DNA of 64,000 nucleotides from Plantibacter sp. Leaf314 (GTDB lineage: Bacteria > Actinomycetota > Actinomycetes > Actinomycetales > Microbacteriaceae), in assembly GCF_001423185.1 (NCBI RefSeq), contig NZ_LMOB01000001.1, forward strand, positions 1,082,875 to 1,146,874, given 5' to 3'. This document shows positions 16,591-24,531 of the stretch, piece by piece; position 1 is the stretch's first letter, and each line of letters starts with the position of its first letter. Position numbers and translations under genes: made by a program. A model generated the notes under the pieces. That model was not told the origin of the DNA and searched no databases. It saw nothing but the letters and a program-made list of their open reading frames with translations.

Positions 16591-17484
16591 TCAGTCGAGG
16601 TCTCCGGCGAAGTCCTTGAGCCACGGCCGCAGCTCGGGACCGAGGTCTTCGCGGTCGACCGCGAGCTGCACGATCGCCTTGATGTAGTCGAGGCGGTCAC
16701 CCGTGTCGTAGCGACGGCCTCGGAAGATGACCCCGTAGACACCGCCGGTGCCCTCGACGTCGGCGGCCATCTCCTGCAGCGCGTCGGTCAGCTGGATCTC
16801 GCCACCCTTGCCCGGCTCGGTGCGCTCGAGGATCTCGAACACCTCGGGCTTCAGCACGTAGCGGCCAATGATCGCGAGGTTGGACGGGGCGTCCTCCTTC
16901 GCGGGCTTCTCGACGAGGCCCGTGACCCGCACGACGTCGGCGTCGTCGGTCGCCTCGACGGCTGCCGCACCGTAGAGGTGGATGGAGTCGGGGTCGACCT
17001 CCATGAGGGCGATGATCGTCGCGTTCCGCTTGTCCTGCTCGTCGAGCATGCGCTCCAGCAGGACGTCGCGGGCGTCGATCAGGTCGTCACCCAGGAGCAC
17101 GGCGAAGGGCTCGTTGCCGACGTGGCGCTTGGCGCGGAGGACGGCGTGGCCGAGGCCCTTCGGGTCGCCCTGGCGCAGGAAGTGGATGTCGGCGAGCTCG
17201 TTCGACTCGTTGACCTTCTCGAGGCGCTGGGTGTCGCCCTTCTTCGCGAGGTTGAGCTCGAGCTCCGTCACACGGTCGAAGTGGTTGGCGAGCGCGTTCT
17301 TGTTCCGGCCGATGATCATGAGGACGTCGGCCAGGCCGGCACTGACAGCCTCCTCGACGACGTACTGGATGGCCGGCTTGTCGACGACGGGGAGCATCTC
17401 CTTGGGCAGCGCCTTCGTGGCCGGGAGGAACCGGGTGCCGAGACCTGCTGCGGGGATGACTGCTTTGGTAACTCGAGTGGTCAT
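16591..17484 (-). CDS. galU: UTP-glucose-1-phosphate uridylyltransferase
   Basis: A 297-residue GalU that makes UDP-glucose from UTP and glucose 1-phosphate for envelope glycans. Diagnostic stretches are AVIPAAGLGTRFLPATKALPK (nucleotide binding), EMLPVVDKPAIQYVVEEA, GDPKGLGHAVLRA, FAVLLGDDLI and FRGRRYDTGDRLDYIKA. ATG 17484 is set by the family start and by TAGGTT ending seven bases upstream, so the mRNA is probably leaderless. It diverges from fthC across 153 bases. Confidence 0.97.
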   Translation of the reverse strand: MTTRVTKAVIPAAGLGTRFLPATKALPKEMLPVVDKPAIQYVVEEAVSAGLADVLMIIGRNKNALANHFDRVTELELNLAKKGDTQRLEKVNESNELADIHFLRQGDPKGLGHAVLRAKRHVGNEPFAVLLGDDLIDARDVLLERMLDEQDKRNATIIALMEVDPDSIHLYGAAAVEATDDADVVRVTGLVEKPAKEDAPSNLAIIGRYVLKPEVFEILERTEPGKGGEIQLTDALQEMAADVEGTGGVYGVIFRGRRYDTGDRLDYIKAIVQLAVDREDLGPELRPWLKDFAGDLD

Positions 17485-17491
17485 AGGGGAA

Positions 17492-17497
17492 AACCTA
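17492..17497 (-). promoter_or_regulatory. -10 box of galU (TAGGTT)
   Basis: TAGGTT on the minus strand ends seven bases before ATG 17484. Confidence 0.55.
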
Positions 17498-17624
17498 TCG
17501 TGTGGAGCCGGTGAAGTCGCCGAAGAGGGCCTCGAACGGGGGTGAAATCCCCTCAACCCCTGGACGAGGCGGCAGTTGTCGGGTAGGTCGCCGCGCAACG
17601 AGCCGACGCCGACGCCGAGCCGTT

Positions 17625-17630
17625 TAGAAT
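17625..17630 (+). promoter_or_regulatory. -10 box of fthC (TAGAAT)
   Basis: TAGAAT ends seven bases before ATG 17638. An ATG at 17629 overlaps the box and is therefore unlikely to be used. Confidence 0.65.
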
Positions 17631-17637
17631 GGGACCC

Positions 17638-18237
17638 ATGACGAGCCCCGCAGAGCACGAGAAACGAGCGCTCCGCGCCGAGCTCCGCGAGCGGCGTGAG
17701 CTGCTCACCTCGCTCGAGAAGGAGCGGTCGACGACCGGGCTGACCGACAACCTCAGAGCCCTCGTCTCCCGACTCGGAGCGACCTCCCTGGCCTGCTACC
17801 TCGCCTCACCGAGCGAACCGGACACGCGTCCGTTCCTCCAGTGGGCCCAGGAGGCCGGCATCCGCATCCTCTTCCCCGTCACCCGCACCGACGGACTCCT
17901 CGACTGGACGATCGGCGAGGACGGCATCGAGACGGTCGGCTTCGCCGGCACGCCTGAGGTCGTCGGCACCACGCTCGGTCCCATCGCCATCAACAACGTC
18001 GATCTGATCCTCGTGCCGGCGGCGGCCGTCGACGGCAGTGGCATGCGGATGGGCTGGGGTCGCGGCTACTTCGACAAGACGCTCGGTTCGATGGAGCGCT
18101 GCCCACCCGTCTACGCGGTCCTCTACGACACCGAGATCCTCGACGAGGTCCCGAGCGAGATCCACGACGAGCCCGTCGGCGGCGCGGTCACCCCGAGCCG
18201 CATCATCGACTTCGACCAGGTCCGACCGCGCCGCTGA
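17638..18237 (+). CDS. fthC: 5-formyltetrahydrofolate cyclo-ligase
   Basis: A 199-residue enzyme that converts 5-formyl-THF to 5,10-methenyl-THF using ATP, returning folate to one-carbon metabolism. Signatures are the N-terminal KRALRAELRERR helix and, near the C terminus, LILVPAAAVDGSGMRMGWGRGYFDK, the conserved substrate/ATP loop. ATG 17638 is chosen over 17629 because of the TAGAAT box. The fmdB-type gene follows 32 bases later and mscL after that, an order also found in other actinobacteria. Confidence 0.95.
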   Translation: MTSPAEHEKRALRAELRERRELLTSLEKERSTTGLTDNLRALVSRLGATSLACYLASPSEPDTRPFLQWAQEAGIRILFPVTRTDGLLDWTIGEDGIETVGFAGTPEVVGTTLGPIAINNVDLILVPAAAVDGSGMRMGWGRGYFDKTLGSMERCPPVYAVLYDTEILDEVPSEIHDEPVGGAVTPSRIIDFDQVRPRR

Positions 18238-18269
18238 GCGCGCCGACCCGCCACATCCCAGGAGACCCC

Positions 18270-18596
18270 GTGCCCACCTACGCGTACCGCTGCACCGAGT
18301 GCGGCAATGCCTTCGACATCCAGCAGGCGTTCACCGACGACTCGCTCACCGAGTGCCCGGCCTGCTCCGGCAAGCTGCGGAAGCTCTTCAGCGCGGTCGG
18401 CGTGACCTTCAACGGGTCCGGCTTCTACCGCACGGACTCCCGCGCCGGTGCCGGCAAGGGGTCGAGTTCCATCCCCGCGTCCTCGGGCAGCTCGGAGAGC
18501 TCGTCGAAGTCCTCCTCGTCCGACGCCAAGGGCTCCTCCGGTGCGTCCTCGTCGTCGAGCCCGGCTCCCGCGTCGACTGGGAGCAGCTCGTCCTGA
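18270..18596 (+). CDS. FmdB-family zinc-ribbon protein with Ser-rich tail
   Basis: A 108-residue protein. Residues 1-42 are the FmdB regulatory domain: PTYAYRCTECGNAFD and TECPACSG supply two CxxC knuckles for zinc. Residues 50-108 are almost all Ser, Gly, Ala, Lys and Pro and look disordered. The function of these small proteins is not settled. The GTG start has an AGGAGACC ribosome site. It lies in the fthC-fmdB-mscL row. Confidence 0.9.
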   Translation: MPTYAYRCTECGNAFDIQQAFTDDSLTECPACSGKLRKLFSAVGVTFNGSGFYRTDSRAGAGKGSSSIPASSGSSESSSKSSSSDAKGSSGASSSSSPAPASTGSSSS

Positions 18597-18647
18597 GCCG
18601 GTAGCGTAGCGAGGGTCCGTTCCATCCCCGATCATCAGGGAGACCCC

Positions 18648-19094
18648 ATGCTCAAAGGTTTCAAGGAGTTCATCCTCCGAGGCAACGTGATCGACCTGGC
18701 CGTGGCCGTCGTGATCGGGGCTGCGTTCACCGCGATCGTCAACTCGCTCGTCGAGAACATCTTCAACCCGCTGCTCGGCGCGCTCTTCAAGGCGGAGAGC
18801 CTGAAGGACGCCTTCATCGTCAAGATCCCGACGCTCGACGGGCAGACGGCCGACTTGCAGTTCGGCGCCTTCCTCGGTGCCGCGATCCAGTTCGTGCTCA
18901 TCGCAGCCGTCGTCTACTTCGTCATCGTGCTGCCGATGAACCACTTCAAGCGCGTCACGACCAAGCCGACGATCGCGGACGAAGCGGCGGCTCCGAGCGA
19001 GTTGTCCCTGCTCACCGAGATCCGCGACGTCCTGAAGACCGGCACGAGCGCACCCCTGCCGCCCGCACGCGACGACACGACCGACGGCCGCTAG
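18648..19094 (+). CDS. mscL: large-conductance mechanosensitive channel
   Basis: A 148-residue MscL, the pressure valve that opens near membrane-lytic tension. N-terminal MLKGFKEFILRGNVIDLAVA and VVIGAAFTAIVNSLVENI match the S1 helix and TM1 pore helix. TM2 is FVLIAAVVYFVIVLPMN, followed by a charged C-terminal helix. A GGGAG ribosome site precedes ATG 18648. It follows fmdB after 51 bases and probably shares its transcript. Confidence 0.97.
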   Translation: MLKGFKEFILRGNVIDLAVAVVIGAAFTAIVNSLVENIFNPLLGALFKAESLKDAFIVKIPTLDGQTADLQFGAFLGAAIQFVLIAAVVYFVIVLPMNHFKRVTTKPTIADEAAAPSELSLLTEIRDVLKTGTSAPLPPARDDTTDGR

Positions 19095-19131
19095 CCTGCA
19101 GCCTGGCAGTCCTGTCGACGTCCCGTCCCAC

Positions 19132-19347
19132 TCACCAGTGGGGCGGGACGTTGCGTTGCAGCTCGGCGTCGTTGCCACCGCCGCCGGCGGGTTTCGCCGG
19201 ACCGCCCCAGGCCTCGTCGGTGTCCTCGGTGGCCTTCACCGGGCCGGCCGGGAGCTGCGGCGCCGGATCCGTCCCGGGAGCGCCGGGACGGATCGCCCGC
19301 CTCGACCCTCGCGGGCGGACGATTCGCGGCTCCTGATCGTCCTGCAT
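19132..19347 (-). CDS. small conserved protein ending in PPHW
   Basis: A 71-residue basic/Pro-rich protein of unknown function that starts MQDDQEPRIVRPRG and ends NDAELQRNVPPHW. Similar tails ending in PPHW occur in short actinobacterial proteins. Its ATG lies 16 bases after the stop of the helicase-nuclease gene on the same strand, so the two are likely co-transcribed and perhaps co-translated. No domain is recognised. Confidence 0.65.
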   Translation of the reverse strand: MQDDQEPRIVRPRGSRRAIRPGAPGTDPAPQLPAGPVKATEDTDEAWGGPAKPAGGGGNDAELQRNVPPHW

Positions 19348-19363
19348 GATCAGCGTCCGATCA

Positions 19364-22300
19364 TCAGTGGCGTGGGACCTGCACGGCGATCGGCGCGGTG
19401 TCGAGGTGTTCGGTCGTCGTGAGCCCGAGCACGCCGGCGACGCGCTGGGCGACCGCCTCCGCGTCGGCGAACAGGTCGAAACTGTGCACGCGGACGTAGT
19501 GCCAACCGAGACGGCGGAGGACGTCGGGGCGGAGCCGCAACGACTCACGAAGGCTCGCGTCACCGAGTTCCTCGTCGCACTCGACGACGACGGCCCGGCC
19601 ACCCCATGAGGCGACGAGGGCGAGCTTGCCGCGGTAACCCATGTCGACCCGCATCCCGAGCGTCTCCAGACGCGTGGCGAGGTCGACGAGCATCGGCTCG
19701 GCCTCGTGCGTCGCCTGGTCCTCGGAGGCACGGCGGGACGTGTCCGTGAGGATGCGGGCGAGCGCGAGGATGCCGTGCTGGATCCGGTTCTGATCGAGGT
19801 CCTCAGGACGCACGCAGGAGACGATCACCATGGACCGTCGGGCGCGCGTCATCCCGACCGCGAGCAACCGGTCGCCACCGGGCTGGCCCAGCGCACCGAA
19901 GTCCGACAGGACGCGACCGTGCGGCGTCAGTCCGTATCCGATCGAGAAGATGACCCGATCGCGGCTCTCGGCCACGGACTGCTCGAGCGTCAGGACGGTG
20001 AACGGTTCCGCGCGCTCGCGGAGGAGGAAGTCGGAGAGGTCGGCACGACGCGCGAAGGCGGCGAGGACGGCCTGCTGGACGCGCACCGCGTGCTTGTCGC
20101 TCGCCGTGACCACCATGAGCGACTCGCGCGGACGGTTCGACGCGTGCTCGAGGACGAGTTCGACGACCCGTTCGACCTCGACGTCGACGCTCTCGACGGC
20201 GCCGGTGACGGGGTCGGGCATGCCGAGTCCACCGGGCACGTAGTCGAGGCTCAGGCTGCCGTGCCCCAGGAACGAGCCCGCCCACGGGAGGGAGTCGATC
20301 TGGCCGCCGTAGAAGCGCTCGTTGACGAGCTCGGCGAGGTCCTCGCCGCCGGCGCGGTAGGACCGCGTCAGCATGAGGGTCGGGAGGACGGAGCTCAGCT
20401 GCTCCAGCGCGGATTCGCGGTGCAACTCGGCGAGGTCGGCGTGCGGCTCCGACGTCGCCTCCTGATCCGTCAGGCGGATCTCGAACGGGGACGGGCTCTG
20501 CGTGACCGGGTCGCCGAACGCGACGACCTGACGAGCGCGGCGGATGGCGTCCACGTTCTCGGCGAGCAGGGTGGCCCCGGCGTCGACGAGGAAGACGGCG
20601 TCGAAGGACGCGCTCTCGGGGATCCGCGGCACCTCGTACGGCGACACGAGCCAGACCGGCGCGAGGACGCGTGAGAGCGTGGGAGCCGCCTGCTCGAGCT
20701 CGGCGGCTCGGAGCGGTCGGTCGCGCTTCAGGAGCGACCGGAGGGCCATGCCCTCGGTCGCGTGGTCGACGAGGCCGATCTTCCAGGTGTCGGCGAGCAG
20801 CGAGGCGAGCAGCTGACCGGAGGCGGAGGCGTGCGCTTCGTCCACGAGTCGGAAGTCGGACTCGAGGCGCTCGACGACACTCGTGTTCGCACCGAGCAGA
20901 CCGCGGTCCTCCGTGAGGACGAGTTCGAGCAAGGACTGCCACCAGGCGAGTTCGAGCTCGTCGGCCAGGCGCGTCCGCGGCACGTGCCGCTGGGACAGGT
21001 CGATGATGAGTTCGCCGAGCCCCTGCTCACGCAGACCCGCGAGGATCGCGGTGCGCTCCTGGAGGTTGTGCAGCACCTCGGATTCGGCGGCGAGCTCGGA
21101 GATCGTCCGGACGAGGCTCGGGATGGCGAGGCGTCCGAGGCGGTCCGGGGTGTCGGCGATGCCGAGCGGCTGGTCGACGAGCTCGAGCTTCCCCGCGACC
21201 ATGGTGTACGTCTGCTCGACGTCCGCGATGCCGAGCGGCACCTCCGGGGGCGCGCCGGTCGTCACGTAGCGCTGCCAGAGGGTGCGCTGCTGCTGGATCC
21301 TGCGGAGCGCGGCGTTCATGTCCGGCACGTGCGCGCCGGGTCGCAGGTACTCCTTGGCGAGCGCCTTGAGACGACGACGGCTGGCCGAGGACATGGCCGT
21401 CGAGTCCTTCCGTGGGCTCGTCGCGACGATGAGGTCGGCGAGCGAACGGTCGAAGACGTCGGGCTGGAAGCGGTCGAGCGTCTCGCGGATGTCGGCGAGG
21501 AGTCGGAGGTAGATGCCGAGTTCGTCGATCGACTCGAAGGGACGCATCTGCGTCTGGCCGATGAGTCCGTAGGCGCGCTCGAGCAGCTGCGGCAGATCCT
21601 TGCGGTGCAGACGCTTGGCGAGCTCGTGGGTCTCCTGCGCCTCGGCGGTCGTGTCGAACGAGGCGCCGTACCACGGCGAGTCGCCAGGACCGTATCGGAA
21701 CTCACCGAGGGCGGCTGCGCCTTCGAGCGCCTCGGCCGCGCGAGAACGACCGGCGGCGAGCCCCACGAGCGTCTGGCGGTCGAGGCGGACGAGGGTTCCG
21801 GGCGGGTTCGGCAGCTTGGAGAGCTTGGAGAGCGCCTCGAGGGCGTCGATGACGGAGACCCGGAGGTCCGGGTCCTTCGCCTGCAGCGAGGTGCGGTAGT
21901 CGATGAGGACCCGACGCAACCGCACGAGGGCGTCGTCGACCTCCCCCACCTGCGGCGGGATCGCGCGCTCGTTCCGCGTGATCGCCTGGATCAGGTCGCG
22001 GCGGAGGGTCGACGGCGACGCGCACAGGCCGGGAAGTCCGACCTTCGTCAGCCGGTGGCGGATGCCCTCGAGGGTGGAGCGGCGAGGGCTCACCACGAGG
22101 ACGCGCTTGTGCTGGGACGCGAGCACGCCGATGGCGTTCACGATCGTCTGGGTGCCGCCGGTGCCCGGGAGCGTGGTGACGACGAGCGAGTTGCCGGCGC
22201 CGATCTGCGCGATGACGTTCTCCTGCTCCACGTCCGCGTCGAGCAGCAGGGTGTCGGTCGACGGCGGGCGGTCGTCCTGTCCGGGCGCGTCCACCGGGGT

Positions 22301-23101
22301 GAAGCTGCTGCGAACGAGACCGACGGCGCCCTCGTCGCCGGCGACGGCGTCGAGGATCGGGTGGTCGAGCTTGGCGGCGTCGTCCAGCAGCGAGTGCCCG
22401 ACCGCGGCGAAGGACGAGACGAGCAACCGGGGCTGGACCGTGAACCATTCGAGCCCTGCGGCGAGCGAGCGGAGGCGGTCGATCACGGGCTGCGGCTTGA
22501 AGACGCCGCCGGACTCGCTCAGGGCGACGAACTCGTCCGGGTCGAGGACGATGCCGAACTGCTCACGGAGCGCACGGACGAGCTCAGGGTTCGCCGTCGT
22601 GGTGCCGCGGAGTTTGACCTCGAAGTCGCGGCCGTATCGACGGATGGCGAGCGGCCGCAGGAGGACCGGGGCGCTGAAGTCCTCACCCTGGTGCGTCCAC
22701 TGGGCCAGCCCGACGGCGAGGTGCACGGCGTCGATGCCGCGGACGGTCGCAAGCTCGATGCCCTTGGTGGTGATGCGGTCGGCGGCACGCTTCGCTCCGC
22801 GGAGGGCGATCTCGTCGCGGATGAGGTTCGACAACAGCGTCGACTTCCCCGAGATGAACTGCGGCAGGCCGCCGGGGTGGGTGGAACTCAGTTCGACCCG
22901 GGTCGTCGGAGCATCGACGAAGTGCAGCAGGGGCGAGGGTCCGCCGACCGTGCTGAGCTGCTGACGCCACGCGTTCAGCGCCGTGTCGACCACGCCCGCC
23001 GATGCCGCGACGGGACCCTCGCGGAGTTGCGACTCCGCTGCTTCCCGTTCGACTCCGGACGTCACGTCGCCGTCATCCCGTCTCTTCTCTAGCCGCCACA
23101 C
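19364..23101 (-). CDS. SF1 helicase-like protein with degenerate ATPase motifs and C-terminal nuclease-like domain
   Basis: A 1245-residue protein with a DUF4011-like N-terminal part (about 35-180), two RecA-like halves (about 280-390 and 805-1105) around a helical insertion, and a C-terminal domain (about 1135-1225) of the MTES_1575/Vsr-like nuclease type. The P-loop reads PGTGGTQT (312-319), with Gly316 where Lys is required. Walker B reads VFLVDAGA, with Ala841 in place of Glu. Motif III (AFGDPVTQ) and the arginine-rich motif VI (VGMTRARRS) are kept. The nuclease-like core shows VVVECDEE. The frame is intact. GTG 23101 is chosen from TATGGT ending six bases upstream; GTG 23065 is possible. 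Function unknown. Confidence 0.85.
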   Translation of the reverse strand: MWRLEKRRDDGDVTSGVEREAAESQLREGPVAASAGVVDTALNAWRQQLSTVGGPSPLLHFVDAPTTRVELSSTHPGGLPQFISGKSTLLSNLIRDEIALRGAKRAADRITTKGIELATVRGIDAVHLAVGLAQWTHQGEDFSAPVLLRPLAIRRYGRDFEVKLRGTTTANPELVRALREQFGIVLDPDEFVALSESGGVFKPQPVIDRLRSLAAGLEWFTVQPRLLVSSFAAVGHSLLDDAAKLDHPILDAVAGDEGAVGLVRSSFTPVDAPGQDDRPPSTDTLLLDADVEQENVIAQIGAGNSLVVTTLPGTGGTQTIVNAIGVLASQHKRVLVVSPRRSTLEGIRHRLTKVGLPGLCASPSTLRRDLIQAITRNERAIPPQVGEVDDALVRLRRVLIDYRTSLQAKDPDLRVSVIDALEALSKLSKLPNPPGTLVRLDRQTLVGLAAGRSRAAEALEGAAALGEFRYGPGDSPWYGASFDTTAEAQETHELAKRLHRKDLPQLLERAYGLIGQTQMRPFESIDELGIYLRLLADIRETLDRFQPDVFDRSLADLIVATSPRKDSTAMSSASRRRLKALAKEYLRPGAHVPDMNAALRRIQQQRTLWQRYVTTGAPPEVPLGIADVEQTYTMVAGKLELVDQPLGIADTPDRLGRLAIPSLVRTISELAAESEVLHNLQERTAILAGLREQGLGELIIDLSQRHVPRTRLADELELAWWQSLLELVLTEDRGLLGANTSVVERLESDFRLVDEAHASASGQLLASLLADTWKIGLVDHATEGMALRSLLKRDRPLRAAELEQAAPTLSRVLAPVWLVSPYEVPRIPESASFDAVFLVDAGATLLAENVDAIRRARQVVAFGDPVTQSPSPFEIRLTDQEATSEPHADLAELHRESALEQLSSVLPTLMLTRSYRAGGEDLAELVNERFYGGQIDSLPWAGSFLGHGSLSLDYVPGGLGMPDPVTGAVESVDVEVERVVELVLEHASNRPRESLMVVTASDKHAVRVQQAVLAAFARRADLSDFLLRERAEPFTVLTLEQSVAESRDRVIFSIGYGLTPHGRVLSDFGALGQPGGDRLLAVGMTRARRSMVIVSCVRPEDLDQNRIQHGILALARILTDTSRRASEDQATHEAEPMLVDLATRLETLGMRVDMGYRGKLALVASWGGRAVVVECDEELGDASLRESLRLRPDVLRRLGWHYVRVHSFDLFADAEAVAQRVAGVLGLTTTEHLDTAPIAVQVPRH

Positions 23102-23107
23102 CCTTGC

Positions 23108-23113
23108 ACCATA
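23108..23113 (-). promoter_or_regulatory. -10 box (TATGGT) of the helicase-like gene
   Basis: TATGGT on the minus strand ends six bases before GTG 23101, matching the leaderless spacing seen elsewhere here. Confidence 0.45.
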
Positions 23114-23200
23114 CGTGCCAGGTAGGCGAAACGCCGGGAAGCAGTACGGTTTTTCGTCGAGTCGGTCCAGGAATTGTGCGACGCGCGCGGCCGGCGTCCG

Positions 23201-24415
23201 TCAGGAGACGCCGAGGAGGCCGGAGAGCACCATCACCGCGGTCCCGCGCAGGACGATGTCCGAGCCCTGCTCGCTCATCCGGATGCGGACACCGCTGTGG
23301 AACTCGGTCATGGTCCGCGCCCGGACGGTCTCGATCGCCGCGTCCAACAGCACGCCGCCGAGCAGCTCCTCCGGACCGCTCACGACGATCTCCGAGAGGT
23401 TCAGGGCACCGACGATGGCGGCGAGCGAGATGCCGAGGCGTTCCCCGGCCGCCCGGAGGATCTCGTCGCGGCGACGTTCGACCTCGGTGATCGGCAGGCC
23501 ACTCCCGTCGACCTCGTCGAGCAGTTGCCGGAGGTGCGGGACGGCCAGCCAGGCCTCGAGGCACCCGCGCTTTCCGCAGGCGCAGAGGGGGCCACCATCG
23601 GTACCGACGACCACGTGGCCGATCTCGCCGGCCGCGAACCGACTGCCGAACAGCGGGTGGCCGCCGACGAGCAACCCGGCGCCGACGCCGTTGCCGACGC
23701 TCACGAGCATGAGGTCGCCGTCCGCCCCACCGAAGCTGTACTCCGCGAGCACCGCCGCGTTGGCGTCGTTCGCGACGAGCACCGGGACCTGGGCGACCTG
23801 TTCGATCGCGCCCTGGAGGTCGACGTCCGTCCAACCGAGGTTCGGGGCGCTGCGCACCGTGCCGGTCATGTCCACGACGCCCGGCGAACCGACGCCGAGG
23901 CCGAGCACCTCCACCGTCGCCTCGTCGACGAGGTCGGCGGCGAGCGCCACCGCCTTCGCGATCGCGGCCTCCCCCGTCGCCCCGTCGAGCGGCACCTGGA
24001 GCATCGTCACGATGTCGCCGTCGAGCGTGAGGACGGCACCGCGGAACAGCTCGGTGTCGGAGAGGTCGAGGCCGACGATCTGGAACTCGGCGCGGTTGAT
24101 GTCGATGAGGGTGGCGGGTTTGCCCGGGCGCGCGGTCTCCCGCAAGCCGACCTCGACGATGAGGTTGTCGGCGATGAGCGAGGCGACCAGATCGGAGATG
24201 CTCACCCGGGTGAGCCCGGTGGCACGCGCGATGTCGGCACGGCTCATGGCGCCGCTCGCGAAGAGCGTCTGCAGGACGAGCGCTCGGTTGTGGCCGCGGG
24301 CGTGCTCCGGCAGGACCTTGGCGTTCGGCCGCAGCCGCCGGGCCGGGGTGTACGGGAAGGACTCGATGCGCTCCGACGCGATCCCGCCGCCGTGTCCGAA
24401 TCCGCCTGCAGTCAT
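23201..24415 (-). CDS. ROK-family transcriptional regulator
   Basis: A 404-residue protein. Residues 40-95 hold a winged helix (GAMSRADIARATGLTRVSISD). Residues 105-400 hold the ROK sugar-kinase-like domain with VGVGSPGVVD, AGEIGHVVVG and the zinc-binding CACGKRGCLEAW. The phosphate-binding DLSDTELFRG start departs from the DxGGTK of active kinases, so it is a regulator and probably not a kinase. It likely senses a sugar. A divergent glycosyltransferase gene starts 116 bases away. Confidence 0.9.
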   Translation of the reverse strand: MTAGGFGHGGGIASERIESFPYTPARRLRPNAKVLPEHARGHNRALVLQTLFASGAMSRADIARATGLTRVSISDLVASLIADNLIVEVGLRETARPGKPATLIDINRAEFQIVGLDLSDTELFRGAVLTLDGDIVTMLQVPLDGATGEAAIAKAVALAADLVDEATVEVLGLGVGSPGVVDMTGTVRSAPNLGWTDVDLQGAIEQVAQVPVLVANDANAAVLAEYSFGGADGDLMLVSVGNGVGAGLLVGGHPLFGSRFAAGEIGHVVVGTDGGPLCACGKRGCLEAWLAVPHLRQLLDEVDGSGLPITEVERRRDEILRAAGERLGISLAAIVGALNLSEIVVSGPEELLGGVLLDAAIETVRARTMTEFHSGVRIRMSEQGSDIVLRGTAVMVLSGLLGVS

Positions 24416-24531
24416 GCGATAAGTAAAGCAGGCTGCGCTTCATCGTGCGGCACCGCGATGTCACCCGATGGTCACCGTCGCGTCTCCTCTCGGGCACCTC
24501 CGGGACCCGTCCGGAGCGGAGCATCGTGGGT

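Noticed and set aside
17629..17637. ATG 17629 as the fthC start
   Set aside because: It overlaps the TAGAAT -10 box, so it would not be transcribed in the main mRNA.
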